A stretch of 64,000 nt of DNA from Halomonas sp. A40-4 (GTDB lineage: Bacteria; Pseudomonadota; Gammaproteobacteria; Pseudomonadales; Halomonadaceae), in assembly GCF_015767635.1 (NCBI RefSeq), contig NZ_CP065230.1, positions 2,232,001 through 2,296,000 of the forward strand, read 5' to 3'. Below, in pieces: positions 27,062 through 36,260 of this stretch (positions are counted from its first letter, which is position 1; every line of letters begins with the position of its first letter). The position numbers and the translations under genes are program-made. The notes under the pieces were generated by a model. That model saw only the letters and a program-made list of their open reading frames with translations, was not told the DNA's origin and searched no databases.

Positions 27062-28876
27062 TTAGTCGTTAACCTTGAGTACAGCAAGGAAGGCTTCCTG
27101 GGGGATCTCCACCCGACCGACCTGCTTCATACGTTTCTTACCAGCTTTCTGTTTTTCCAGCAGTTTTTTCTTACGGCTAACATCACCGCCGTAACATTTT
27201 GCCGTCACGTTTTTACGCAGCGCTTTGACAGTGGAGCGCGCCACAACCTGCCCTCCGATAGCGGCCTGAATCGCCACGTCATACATTTGCCGGGGGATCA
27301 ACTCTTTCATTTTCTCCACCAGCAGTCGACCCCGCGAGTGGGCGTGATCGCGGTGAATAATCACCGCGAGGGCATCTACTTTATCACCGTTAATCAGCAC
27401 GTCCAGGCGGGCCAGTTGGGCCGCTTCAAAACGCTCAAAATTATATTCAAGCGACGCGTAACCCCGTGAAATAGACTTCAATCGATCAAAAAAGTCCATC
27501 ACGACTTCAGACATCGGTAATTCGTAGGTCAACTGGATTTGGTTGCCGAGAAACTGCATGTCCAGCTGGGTGCCGCGACGGAGTTCACATTCGGAAATCA
27601 CATTCCCGACAAACTCCTGGGGTACTAGAATACTTGCTCGCACAACGGGCTCGCGCATTTGCTCAACGTCGGCCATGTCGGGCAGCTTGGAGGGGTTCGA
27701 TACGTAAAGGAGATCGCCATTTTTCATGGAAAGCTCGTAGACCACCGTGGGAGCGGTCGTCAGCAGGTCCAGATCGTATTCACGTTCCAGGCGCTCTTGA
27801 ATGATCTCCATGTGGAGCGTGCCAAGAAAACCTACCCGGAAACCAAAGCCCAACGCATCCGAATTTTCAGGTTCGTATTCGAGCGAGGCATCGTTAAGTG
27901 CCAGCTTTTCCAACGCATCGCGAAAATCTTCATAATCATCGGAATTGACGGTGAAGATCCCGGCATACACCTGCGGTTTGACCTTTTTAAAGCCTGGCAG
28001 CCTGGGCACATCCGGTGTTTTGGTATGCGTAATGGTATCACCCACCGGGGCACCGTGAATGTCTTTAATACCCGCCACGATAAAGCCCACTTCGCCAGCA
28101 CGCAGAATATCGGTCTGTTTGCGCAGCGGCGTAAAAATACCCACTTCAGTGGTATTCCAATCTCTATTTGTGGAATTGATTCGGATCTTGTCGCCTTTGC
28201 GCAGCGTACCGTCAAACAGGCGAACCAACGACACAACCCCAAGGTAGTTATCAAACCACGAGTCGATAATCAACGCTTGCAAGGGGGCGTCAGGGTCGCC
28301 TTTGGGGGGCGGTATATCGCGTACCAGACGTTCTAACAGCTCATCGATGCCAATCCCGCTTTTAGCGGACACCTGACAGGCATCGGTCGCATCAATGCCG
28401 ATGATTTCCTCGACTTCCTGAGCCACCCTGTCAGGGTCGGCCTGGGGCAAGTCGATTTTATTCAGCACCGGCAATACTTCCAGGCCCTGTTCAACGGCGG
28501 TGTAGCAGTTGGCAACCGACTGGGCTTCAACCCCCTGAGCGGCATCGACAACCAGCAGCGCGCCCTCGCAGGCGTAAAGCGAGCGGGACACTTCATAAGA
28601 AAAGTCGACGTGCCCGGGCGTGTCGATAAAATTGAGCTGGTAGACCTGCCCGTCGGACGCGGTGTAGTCCAGCGTTACCGACTGAGCCTTGATGGTAATG
28701 CCACGCTCGCGTTCGATATCCATCGAGTCAAGCACTTGTTCTTTCAATTCGCGCTCGGTTAAACCACCACAGGTTTGAATCAACCGGTCTGATAGGGTGG
28801 ATTTGCCGTGATCAATGTGCGCGATGATCGAGAAGTTTCTAATGTGCTTGATTTTGCTAACTGTTTCTTGGGTCAT
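27062..28876 (-). CDS. lepA: Elongation factor 4 (LepA)
   Basis: Ribosome-binding translational GTPase of 604 residues, EF-G-like. G1 is [15 protein letters not shown]3 [15 protein letters not shown]4 NKIDLPQAD. The LepA-specific C-terminal domain ([29 protein letters not shown]) is present. It heads the lepA-lepB run and is separated from mucD by a strong terminator. Confidence 0.96.
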   Translation of the reverse strand: MTQETVSKIKHIRNFSIIAHIDHGKSTLSDRLIQTCGGLTERELKEQVLDSMDIERERGITIKAQSVTLDYTASDGQVYQLNFIDTPGHVDFSYEVSRSLYACEGALLVVDAAQGVEAQSVANCYTAVEQGLEVLPVLNKIDLPQADPDRVAQEVEEIIGIDATDACQVSAKSGIGIDELLERLVRDIPPPKGDPDAPLQALIIDSWFDNYLGVVSLVRLFDGTLRKGDKIRINSTNRDWNTTEVGIFTPLRKQTDILRAGEVGFIVAGIKDIHGAPVGDTITHTKTPDVPRLPGFKKVKPQVYAGIFTVNSDDYEDFRDALEKLALNDASLEYEPENSDALGFGFRVGFLGTLHMEIIQERLEREYDLDLLTTAPTVVYELSMKNGDLLYVSNPSKLPDMADVEQMREPVVRASILVPQEFVGNVISECELRRGTQLDMQFLGNQIQLTYELPMSEVVMDFFDRLKSISRGYASLEYNFERFEAAQLARLDVLINGDKVDALAVIIHRDHAHSRGRLLVEKMKELIPRQMYDVAIQAAIGGQVVARSTVKALRKNVTAKCYGGDVSRKKKLLEKQKAGKKRMKQVGRVEIPQEAFLAVLKVND

Positions 28877-29004
28877 TGGCCGTTTTTATCCGGTATATGT
28901 ACGCAACCATGTACGGTTAACAGTCTTGCTGTGGTATACGCAGTAGAAATTTGACGCCATTGTACCGTTACGACGGTCCCGGTGCTATGTGCAAAAAAAA
29001 GAGC

Positions 29005-29045
29005 AAAAAAAACGACAGCCCGTTAAGTGAAAACGGACTGCCGTT
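29005..29045 (-). terminator. Rho-independent terminator after mucD
   Basis: A 14-bp stem (AACGGCAGTCCGTT paired with AACGGGCTGTCGTT through two G-U pairs, 7-base loop), followed on the minus strand by a run of T. Confidence 0.9.
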
Positions 29046-29062
29046 ATAGAGAGGTTAATCAG

Positions 29063-30487
29063 TTACTCAAAGCGCAGCGCCACAAAGAGCGAGCGCCCCT
29101 CGCGATAGAGGCGTAGCGGAATCGCTCGATCAGTGGGCAACTCCTCCACGATGCGACGCAGCTCTTCAGGCGACGTTAAGCTGCGATGGTCCAGGCTCAC
29201 CAGCACATCACCTGCACGCAGCCCTGCACGTGCTGCCACGCTATCGGGCTCTACTTCACGCACGATGACACCGCCTTCCAGGTTAAGTTGCTCACGGGTT
29301 TCCTGGTCAATTTCGGCCACCGACACCCCAAGGCGTACCTGACTATCGCTGGACGACGATGGTACAGACGCTTGTTCAACGTTCGGCCAGGTCCCCAGCT
29401 CGACTGACTCACTGCGCTCTTCTCCATCACGCATCAACAGCAAGTCCACTTCGTTGCCCGGCGCGACACGCCCGATCAGACGCGGCAGACTGCTCGAACT
29501 GTCCACGGTTTCGCCGTTGACTTCAAGGATCACATCACCCGCTTTAAGCCCGCCTTTCGCCGCCGGCCCTTCAGGGTCAAGATCAGCGATTAGCGCGCCT
29601 TCGGCTTCTTCCATGCCGAATGACTCGGCCAGGTCACGGGATACGGGCTGTATCATCACCCCTAACCAGCCACGGTTAACGTACCCATCTTCGCGAAGCT
29701 GATCGGCCACATCCATCGCGACATTGATCGGGATGGCGAAGGAAACGCCCATGAACCCGCCGCTACGCGTGAAAATCTGTGAATTGATACCAATAACTTC
29801 GCCATCGAGATTGAACAGCGGACCACCGGAGTTACCCGGGTTGATCGCCACATCGGTTTGAATGAACGGCACGTAGGCATCCCGCGGAAGCGTGCGATTG
29901 ATCGCACTGATAATGCCAGCGGTCACCGAATGATCGAATCCGAATGGAGAACCTATCGCCGCCACCCACTCACCGACGCGAAGCTCGTCGGAATCGCCGA
30001 GTTCTAGCGTGGGCAAATCACTTGCCTCCACCTTCAAAAGCGCCACATCAGTTTGCGGATCACTGCCAATAAGCTCGGCGTTCAATTCACGACGGTCGTT
30101 CAAACGCACCAGAATTTCATCGGCATCCTGCACCACGTGGGCGTTGGTCATCACATAGCCGTCTTCACTGATAATGAAGCCAGAGCCCAGTGATTGGCGT
30201 TCTTCTGTTCGCCCACGACCGCTACCTGGAGGTGACGGGAAACGATCACTAAAATTATCGCCGAAGAAGTGGCGAAATATCTCGGGTATCTCCTGCCCGC
30301 CAAAATTGTCAAATGAGGGCCCGCCGCGCTGCACCGTGCGACTAGTGGAAATATTGACCACACCGGGGGCAGCGTCTTCAACGAGATCGGTAAAGTCAGG
30401 CAGATCCTGGGCGTGGGCGTTTTGCCCCCAAGCGAACAACACGACAAAGCATACCCACAATGTGGAGGAAAACATTAAGCGCTTCAT
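29063..30487 (-). CDS. mucD: Periplasmic serine endoprotease, DegP/DegQ (MucD) type
   Basis: HtrA-family protease and chaperone of the periplasm, 474 residues. It has an N-terminal signal peptide ending near QNAHAQ, the catalytic histidine in TNAHVVQDADEI, aspartate in QTDVALLKVEA and serine in NPGNSGGPLFN, then two PDZ domains (starting about 270 and 380). It is the last gene of the rpoE locus, equivalent to mucD in Pseudomonas, where it clears misfolded proteins that would trigger the stress response. A strong terminator follows. Confidence 0.94.
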   Translation of the reverse strand: MKRLMFSSTLWVCFVVLFAWGQNAHAQDLPDFTDLVEDAAPGVVNISTSRTVQRGGPSFDNFGGQEIPEIFRHFFGDNFSDRFPSPPGSGRGRTEERQSLGSGFIISEDGYVMTNAHVVQDADEILVRLNDRRELNAELIGSDPQTDVALLKVEASDLPTLELGDSDELRVGEWVAAIGSPFGFDHSVTAGIISAINRTLPRDAYVPFIQTDVAINPGNSGGPLFNLDGEVIGINSQIFTRSGGFMGVSFAIPINVAMDVADQLREDGYVNRGWLGVMIQPVSRDLAESFGMEEAEGALIADLDPEGPAAKGGLKAGDVILEVNGETVDSSSSLPRLIGRVAPGNEVDLLLMRDGEERSESVELGTWPNVEQASVPSSSSDSQVRLGVSVAEIDQETREQLNLEGGVIVREVEPDSVAARAGLRAGDVLVSLDHRSLTSPEELRRIVEELPTDRAIPLRLYREGRSLFVALRFE

Positions 30488-30549
30488 GCAAGAACTCCTA
30501 CTAAAAACACTATCATGCCAAGTTAATACAGCTCACAGCGAGCCATCCA

Positions 30550-31005
30550 TCACGGTGCGTCGATCAATCGTGGGCGAAATAACTCCGCTCGCTGACCTAA
30601 CGCATATTTAAGACCCACCATGCCACACATCAAGACACCAAAAAAAAGCCCCGGGGCAAGCCAGGTCGAATCACTCACCACACTCCCCAGGCCGGCGACC
30701 ACCAATCCGGCCAGAAGCGGAAACCCGTAGACCAACCACGTCAACCGAGTCACTGAGGTTTTTTCTATCGCCACCGTTACCTCGCTGTTCAGTGGCGGAA
30801 CGGGGTCTCCTTCCCAACATGCTGGTACGTCTATTTCCAACTGCCACGAGCGGGGACGCGAGAGAAGCCCCAGCCCACAACCCTGCCCTTTCGCGCATTG
30901 AGTGCAGCCAGACGATGCCGTCGCTTCAACGATAATCCCCTTGTCGTGGTAGCCCACTACCCGCGCCTTGCGCTCAATAAACGTCTTGCTCGGTAATATC
31001 GGCAT
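30550..31005 (-). CDS. rseC: SoxR-reducing system protein RseC / MucC
   Basis: Inner-membrane protein of the RseC/MucC family, about 151 residues. An N-terminal cytoplasmic part has the cysteine cluster SGCTQCAKGQGCGLG, probably binding an Fe-S cluster, and two hydrophobic helices follow (about residues 80-125). In E. coli it modulates sigma-E and takes part in reducing SoxR. A GTG at 31056 is in frame, but the ATG at 31005 has a good RBS (GGAGAGGG), and the longer form would overlap a terminator just upstream. Confidence 0.85.
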   Translation of the reverse strand: MPILPSKTFIERKARVVGYHDKGIIVEATASSGCTQCAKGQGCGLGLLSRPRSWQLEIDVPACWEGDPVPPLNSEVTVAIEKTSVTRLTWLVYGFPLLAGLVVAGLGSVVSDSTWLAPGLFFGVLMCGMVGLKYALGQRAELFRPRLIDAP

Positions 31006-31056
31006 CACTTCCCTCTCCACAAGTCGCCGAGGAGTGATCGCCCAATCGGCACCCAC

Positions 31057-31098
31057 AAAAAATGGACGTTGAAATAGAGAGAAGCTCTTTTCAACGTC
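31057..31098 (-). terminator. Intrinsic terminator/attenuator between rseA and rseC
   Basis: On the minus strand GACGTTGAAA and TTTCAACGTC pair perfectly over 10 bp, with a smaller AGAG/CTCT stem inside, followed two bases later by six T. It would cut transcription after rseA, where rseB lies in related genomes. Confidence 0.8.
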
Positions 31099-31136
31099 TA
31101 TTTATCACTTTCCATGTTGGCCGCTCGTTTTGTTGA

Positions 31137-31889
31137 TCAGCGTTGGCCCAAGGGCTCTGTCACTCCTGCGGACCGCATCAACGTCGACCCTTGATCGGCT
31201 TGATATCCTGCTGCGCCTTGGGTCTGTTGCTCAAGATAAGACTGCAGCATGCGCAGTTGTTCAATGTCGATATTCGTCCCTTGCTGGGCCGAGACAGCCT
31301 GCTGGGAACTAGGCCCCACGAAGCCACCTTCACTGACATTCATCAGGCCGCTGCCCGAGGCTTGCGCGTTCATACGAAAAGGGGTCTGCTCGAACATGGG
31401 CATTTCGTTTTGCCCAGCGCCCGCTGCCTGGCCACCGGAGACAGCCGGTGTGGCGGCAAGATTGACCGGCTGCACCTGGTTAGAGGCAGGCGTCGTAGTG
31501 GTTGCTACCCCTTCATTACCACCCTGCTCGACAGTTCCGGCATTGTTGCCGAAAAACTGAACGCCGGTAATCACCATCAGCGAAACTGCCGCTGCCACGC
31601 CGGCACCACGTGCGAAAGACACGCTTCCAGCACTACGGCTTACCATCGAGTCGTCTTCCGACGCGGGTGTGGGTTCACTCTGCAAATGAGCCATTACGCC
31701 AGCGGAAAGATCAACACTCACATCCACGTCCCGTTCGCGCCGCATCATGCTGCGTGCCAAATGATAGCGTCGCCACGTATCAGCGGCATCATCATCGTTC
31801 GGTAGTGCCTTCAACACTCGGCGCAGTTCAAGCTCATCACTTTCGCTATCCATCAATGCCGAAAGTGATTCCCGTGTGTTTTGACTCAT
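31137..31889 (-). CDS. rseA: Anti-sigma-E factor RseA / MucA
   Basis: Membrane anti-sigma factor that holds RpoE until regulated proteolysis. 250 residues: an N-terminal RpoE-binding domain (ESLSALMDSESDELELRRVL, then DTWRRYHLARSMMRRE), one transmembrane helix (about 95-112, AGVAAAVSLMVITGVQFF), and a long periplasmic part rich in Gln, Ser, Gly and Ala. Longer than E. coli RseA (216) or MucA (about 194), with most of the extra length low complexity. In relatives the periplasmic part binds RseB, which is not encoded next to it. Confidence 0.9.
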   Translation of the reverse strand: MSQNTRESLSALMDSESDELELRRVLKALPNDDDAADTWRRYHLARSMMRRERDVDVSVDLSAGVMAHLQSEPTPASEDDSMVSRSAGSVSFARGAGVAAAVSLMVITGVQFFGNNAGTVEQGGNEGVATTTTPASNQVQPVNLAATPAVSGGQAAGAGQNEMPMFEQTPFRMNAQASGSGLMNVSEGGFVGPSSQQAVSAQQGTNIDIEQLRMLQSYLEQQTQGAAGYQADQGSTLMRSAGVTEPLGQR

Positions 31890-32080
31890 ACTTCACACCC
31901 TCACACTGTTGAGAAGAAGCGCTGATGCCATCGTAATAGGTTGCTTTTACGCTGATTCACCGGCTGCTTCGCTGTCGCTTCCCATTGGGGAATGTAATGG
32001 CTTTGACGATGATGACACCAAACAGTTCACGGTGATCAGTCATTTTTCGCCATTCACGTTTAATCTACCCACATTGACCA

Positions 32081-32680
32081 TTAATCATCGCGACTGTTCC
32101 GTGCCGTGGACACCAGGGGGCGAATATGTTCGTCAACGGCCTCGCGAGCACGAAAAATGCGCGAACGCACCGTACCCACCGGACACTGCATCACCTGTGC
32201 AATATCTTCATACGCCAGCCCGTCAAGTTCACGCAGCGTAATCGCGGTGCGCAAATCATCCGGCAGCTTTTCGATCGCCTCATAAACGGCGGCTTCCAGC
32301 TGGTCACGTGCAATCGACGCTTCGGGAGACTCGGCATCAGCCAGGCGACCGCTTTGGTCGACGATTTCGGCATCGGATATATCCAGATCGCTGCCGGGTG
32401 GACGCCGCCCGCGGGATACCAGGTGATTTTTGGCAGTATTGATCGCAATGCGATACATCCAGGTATAAAAGGCACTTTCCGAGCGAAACTTTCCCAGCGC
32501 TCGATAGGCCTTGATAAAAGCCTCTTGAGCGACGTCGTGAACTTCGGCATGGTCATGGACATAGCGCCCAATCAGGCCAATAATTTTATGCTGGTATTTC
32601 TTTACCAGCAGATCAAATGCACGTGTATCGCCTTTTTGGGCACGTTCTACAAGCTGTTGATCTGTTTCATGAGTGCCCAT
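32081..32680 (-). CDS. rpoE: RNA polymerase sigma factor RpoE / AlgU
   Basis: ECF sigma factor for envelope stress, 199 residues. Region 2 is seen in HKIIGLIGRYVHDHAEVHDV and ESAFYTWMYRIAINTAKNHL; region 4 in LPDDLRTAITLRELDGLAYEDIAQ followed by CPVGTVRSRIFRAREA. First gene of the rpoE-rseA-rseC-mucD locus, divergent from aroG. Autoregulation is usual in the family, but I did not find a convincing sigma-E promoter upstream. Confidence 0.95.
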   Translation of the reverse strand: MGTHETDQQLVERAQKGDTRAFDLLVKKYQHKIIGLIGRYVHDHAEVHDVAQEAFIKAYRALGKFRSESAFYTWMYRIAINTAKNHLVSRGRRPPGSDLDISDAEIVDQSGRLADAESPEASIARDQLEAAVYEAIEKLPDDLRTAITLRELDGLAYEDIAQVMQCPVGTVRSRIFRAREAVDEHIRPLVSTARNSRDD

Positions 32681-33006
32681 TCACACGCTCCCCCCACCCG
32701 GACGGTGACCGCCGAGCGCAACTCTTCCTTTAAACCCGATACATTGGGTGTTGACAGCAAGCAACATAACGTTCCTTGGGCATTGGTTAATCATTCGAAT
32801 GACATGAATTGGCACTGTAACGTGATCGCCTTTTGATAGCTAAGTGTTACGCGTTCTGCACGGCGCATCAAGCGTTTACCCCTTGAACAAAACCCAGCGG
32901 CTGACTTCAATTTACCTCGCCAAGTTCCGCAACAATTGATTTTTACTGCGCTGACAAGCGATAGTAGGCGCCATTAATCGATCATCACGCACGCACAGGT
33001 AGCACA
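32681..33006. other. Intergenic region between rpoE and the DAHP synthase gene
   Basis: A 326-base divergent promoter region without a supported gene. For the DAHP synthase a weak promoter candidate is TTGATT (32936-32941), 18 bases, GATAGT (32960-32965). On the minus strand GGAACG resembles a sigma-E -35, but no matching -10 is at the right distance. No TrpR-type palindrome is present. Confidence 0.5.
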
Positions 33007-34083
33007 ATGTCAGATCAGCAGGTCAACAATCTTAACGTCCTTGCCCAGGACGTACTTACCACCCCGGAAACCCTCAAGCAGGATGTGCCGCTTACCGATG
33101 CTGCCGAGCGCACCGTGATAGAGGGTCGTCATACCATCCAGCGCATTCTGGACGGCAGCGACCCGCGCTTGCTGATGGTAGTGGGCCCCTGTTCGATTCA
33201 CGATGTCGATGCCGCCCTCGATTATGCCAAGCGCCTGCGCAAACTGGCGGATGAGGTCAGCGACAGCCTGTATATCGTGATGCGAGTGTATTTTGAAAAG
33301 CCCCGCACCACCGTCGGCTGGAAAGGCCTGATCAACGACCCGCACATCAACGACTCGTTCGAAATCGACGAAGGCCTGCATATCGCCCGCAAGCTGCTGG
33401 TCGACCTTGCCGAGATCGGCTTGCCGCTGGCCACCGAAGCCCTGGACCCGATCTCCCCCCAGTATTTGCAGGACTGCATCAGTTGGTCCGCTATCGGCGC
33501 GCGTACCACCGAGTCGCAAACCCACCGCGAGATGGCCTCTGGCCTGTCTTCACCGGTCGGCTTCAAGAACGGTACCGACGGCAGCCTGGACGTGGCGATC
33601 AATGCGCTGCAATCCGTCGCCAGCCCGCACAACTTTCTGGGCATCAACCAGTCGGGACAAGTCGCCATCATCCGTACCCGCGGGAACGGCTATGGTCACG
33701 TGGTACTGCGCGGCGGCAACGGCAAGCCCAACTACGATAGCGTGAGCGTGGCCCTGGCCGAGAAAGAGCTGAAAAAAGCCAACCTTTCCGCCAATATCAT
33801 GATCGACTGCTCCCACGCCAACTCGAACAAGGACGCGGCACTTCAGCCCCTGGTCCTTGAAAACGTGACCAACCAGATATTGGATGGCAATACGTCCATC
33901 ATCGGCCTGATGGTGGAATCCAATATTGGCTGGGGCAATCAGAAAGTCCCTGCCGATCTAAAAGACCTGCAATACGGCGTTTCGATTACCGATGCCTGCA
34001 TCGATTGGCAAACCACCGTCGATGCCTTTACCCAGATGAACGCCAAACTGGCACCGGTTCTGGCCAAGCGCCGCCCGTCGTAA
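33007..34083 (+). CDS. 3-deoxy-7-phosphoheptulonate synthase (DAHP synthase, AroG/F/H class)
   Basis: First enzyme of the shikimate pathway: PEP plus erythrose 4-phosphate to DAHP. 358 residues of the class I (AroG-type) family: LMVVGPCSIHDVDAALDYA, YFEKPRTTVGWKGLINDP, the catalytic stretch GARTTESQTHREMASGLS followed by PVGFKNGTDG, and metal-binding residues in MIDCSHANSNKD. The N-terminal extension suggests feedback control by an aromatic amino acid; which one cannot be told by eye. It feeds chorismate to the trp enzymes elsewhere in the window. Confidence 0.93.
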   Translation: MSDQQVNNLNVLAQDVLTTPETLKQDVPLTDAAERTVIEGRHTIQRILDGSDPRLLMVVGPCSIHDVDAALDYAKRLRKLADEVSDSLYIVMRVYFEKPRTTVGWKGLINDPHINDSFEIDEGLHIARKLLVDLAEIGLPLATEALDPISPQYLQDCISWSAIGARTTESQTHREMASGLSSPVGFKNGTDGSLDVAINALQSVASPHNFLGINQSGQVAIIRTRGNGYGHVVLRGGNGKPNYDSVSVALAEKELKKANLSANIMIDCSHANSNKDAALQPLVLENVTNQILDGNTSIIGLMVESNIGWGNQKVPADLKDLQYGVSITDACIDWQTTVDAFTQMNAKLAPVLAKRRPS

Positions 34084-34093
34084 CCCTGCCTGT

Positions 34094-34120
34094 CGCCCAC
34101 CGCGTTGAACGCGGTGGGCG
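34094..34120. terminator. GC-rich inverted repeat between convergent genes
   Basis: Perfect 11-bp stem CGCCCACCGCG/CGCGGTGGGCG with a 5-base loop between the DAHP synthase and dinG stops. No T run on either side, so it may be a weak or bidirectional terminator or an mRNA 3'-end stabiliser. Confidence 0.5.
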
Positions 34121-34125
34121 TCATG

Positions 34126-36255
34126 TCATGAGGCGATTTCACGCCTGAAAGGTGGCAGCGCATCCAGTAGCGCCTGACCGTAGCGTCGCGTGATGACGCG
34201 TTTATCCAACAACGTGATCGTGCCTTTGTCGCTTTCCTTGCGGATCAGTCGGCCGCAGGCCTGCACCAGCTTGATCGATGCATCCGGCACGCTGATGCGC
34301 ATGAACGGGTTGCCGCCCTGGCTTTCGATCCACTCGGCAAGCGTCGCCCCCACGGGATCATCCGGCACCGCAAAGGGTAACCGTGTGATGACCACATGGG
34401 TCAGGTAATCACCCGGTAGATCGATGCCCTCGGCAAAACTGGCCAGTCCGAAAATAATACTGCCCTTACCGCTGTCCACCGCCGCGCGATGACGCTCAAT
34501 CAGCTCCCGCTTGGGCAATGCATCCTGGGCCAGCACGCGCTCCCTGACGGGCTCACCCAGCGCCTTCTCGACCCCGCGCAGCTGCGCCCTTGATGAAAAC
34601 AGCACCAGCGCCGCTTCGCGATCCGCCAGTTGGGTCACAAAGTCGACGATCGCCTTTTCGTGGGCGTCACGGTCACTCGGGTCCGTCGCTTCCTTGGGCA
34701 CGCTCAGCACGGCATTGGCGTAATCAAACGGGCTGGGCAGCGCCTGATAGCGGTAGCGATTGGCAAGCCCTGCCCGCTCCTGAAGCCGCTCGAAGCGACC
34801 CAGCGCCGTCAGTGTTGCCGAGGTGACCACGGCGCCATGGCAGCGCCCCCAAAGGTGCTTGGCCAATGTGTGCGCGGCGGATACCGGGCTTGCCGAAAAC
34901 TCGATTTCCGGCTCGCCAGCCACCCGGCTCAGGGTGATCCAGCGCGCGCTGGGCGGCGCATTGGCCGCGTCACGGTCGCTGAACGCTTGCCACAGTGAGT
35001 GGGCATCCAGCGACCGTCCGTGAAGCAGCGCCACCAGCGGCAGCCAGGTTTCCGCCTGCTCGCGGTCCAAGCCGGTCTGCTTGTCTGGATCGAGGCTTTC
35101 ACGCAGCACATCGCTGATGCTCTCAAGACTGCGCGACAAGGTGGCAAACAAGGTTAACAACTGCTCGGCCTGTTCGCGCAGCGCATCAGGAATCTGCCCC
35201 TTTTCAAACCGCGACTGATGGGTGGTTTCTTCATCGGCCAGGCCATTGGCGCGACCCGCCAATTGATGTCCCATACTGAACACATCGCCCAACGCGGGTT
35301 CCAGGGTATGAATAAGCTCGGGCAAACCGGCAAGCAATCGGGCGATGGTTGGCTGGACAGCCAGCCCCTGGTTCAAGTCCGTCAAGCTGCTCTTGAGGGT
35401 TTTCAACCAGCGCAGGCAACCATTGATGGCAAAGCGGTGGGCAAAATGCGACAGCGCCTTGTCGGGCAGGTGATGGCCTTCATCGAATACGAAGATACAG
35501 TCGGCGGGGTCCGGCAGGATGGCACCGCCGCCCAGCGCCAGATCCGCCAGCACCAGGTCGTGGTTGGCCACGATGACATCGGCGTTTTCCAGTTCCCGGC
35601 GGGAGCGGAAAAACGCACAGGCACCAAAATGGCCGCAGCGGCGTCCGGTACACTGGCGGTGATCGACGGTCAGTCGACGCCAGTGGGCATCGTCGATCGC
35701 ATGGGGCCAGTTATCCCGATCGCCCTCCCATTCACCCTGCCCGTAGGCCTCGGCCATATCGCTGGCAATCACGCCAAGGTCACTGCTCTGCGACTGCTGT
35801 GACTGCTCGAACAGCGAAAGCGTGGGATTTGGCTCCGCACCTTCCAGCGCCTGGTCCAGCCGCGCAACGCAGACATAGCGCCCACGCCCCTTGGCCAACG
35901 CATAGCGAAACGCCAAACCACTGTGATTCGCCAGGGATGGCAGGTCGTGATTGAGCACCTGTTCCTGGAGCGCCACAGTGGCGGTCGAAATGATCAACCG
36001 CTTGCCGCGAGCCTTGGCGATGGGCAGCGCGGCTACCAGGTAGGCCAGGGTTTTGCCCGTACCAGTCCCCGCCTCCAGCACACAAACGTGGTTGTCGCTG
36101 GTGCGCTTGCCCTCGTCGTCACACTCGATGCCCCCCAGCGTGCGGGCGATTTCAGCGATCATCAGCCGCTGCCCGTAGCGCGGGGTCAACCCGAGGTTTT
36201 CCACCACGCGACGGTAGGCGTCCTGAATCTCGCTTTTAAGGGCAGTATCGAGCAT
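34126..36255 (-). CDS. dinG: ATP-dependent DNA helicase DinG
   Basis: XPD-like 5'-3' superfamily 2 helicase with an iron-sulfur cluster, 709 residues. Walker A is EAGTGTGKTLAYLVAA, Walker B FVFDEGHHLPDKAL. Candidate cluster cysteines are in YVCVARLD and in RQCTGRRCGHFGACAFF. The C-terminal motif region is VQACGRLIRKESDKGTITLLD. DinG resolves R-loops and DNA secondary structures met by replication. The rhlB gene lies five bases upstream on the same strand. Confidence 0.93.
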   Translation of the reverse strand: MLDTALKSEIQDAYRRVVENLGLTPRYGQRLMIAEIARTLGGIECDDEGKRTSDNHVCVLEAGTGTGKTLAYLVAALPIAKARGKRLIISTATVALQEQVLNHDLPSLANHSGLAFRYALAKGRGRYVCVARLDQALEGAEPNPTLSLFEQSQQSQSSDLGVIASDMAEAYGQGEWEGDRDNWPHAIDDAHWRRLTVDHRQCTGRRCGHFGACAFFRSRRELENADVIVANHDLVLADLALGGGAILPDPADCIFVFDEGHHLPDKALSHFAHRFAINGCLRWLKTLKSSLTDLNQGLAVQPTIARLLAGLPELIHTLEPALGDVFSMGHQLAGRANGLADEETTHQSRFEKGQIPDALREQAEQLLTLFATLSRSLESISDVLRESLDPDKQTGLDREQAETWLPLVALLHGRSLDAHSLWQAFSDRDAANAPPSARWITLSRVAGEPEIEFSASPVSAAHTLAKHLWGRCHGAVVTSATLTALGRFERLQERAGLANRYRYQALPSPFDYANAVLSVPKEATDPSDRDAHEKAIVDFVTQLADREAALVLFSSRAQLRGVEKALGEPVRERVLAQDALPKRELIERHRAAVDSGKGSIIFGLASFAEGIDLPGDYLTHVVITRLPFAVPDDPVGATLAEWIESQGGNPFMRISVPDASIKLVQACGRLIRKESDKGTITLLDKRVITRRYGQALLDALPPFRREIAS

Positions 36256-36260
36256 GCGGC

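Noticed and set aside
32720..32790. GGAACG on the minus strand as a sigma-E autoregulatory promoter for rpoE
   Set aside because: The -35-like hexamer is fair, but at 16-17 bases downstream there is no TCTGA-like -10; the nearest TCAAC is at the wrong distance.
32821..33006. TrpR operator upstream of the DAHP synthase gene
   Set aside because: No CTAG-centred palindrome of the trp type is present in this region.
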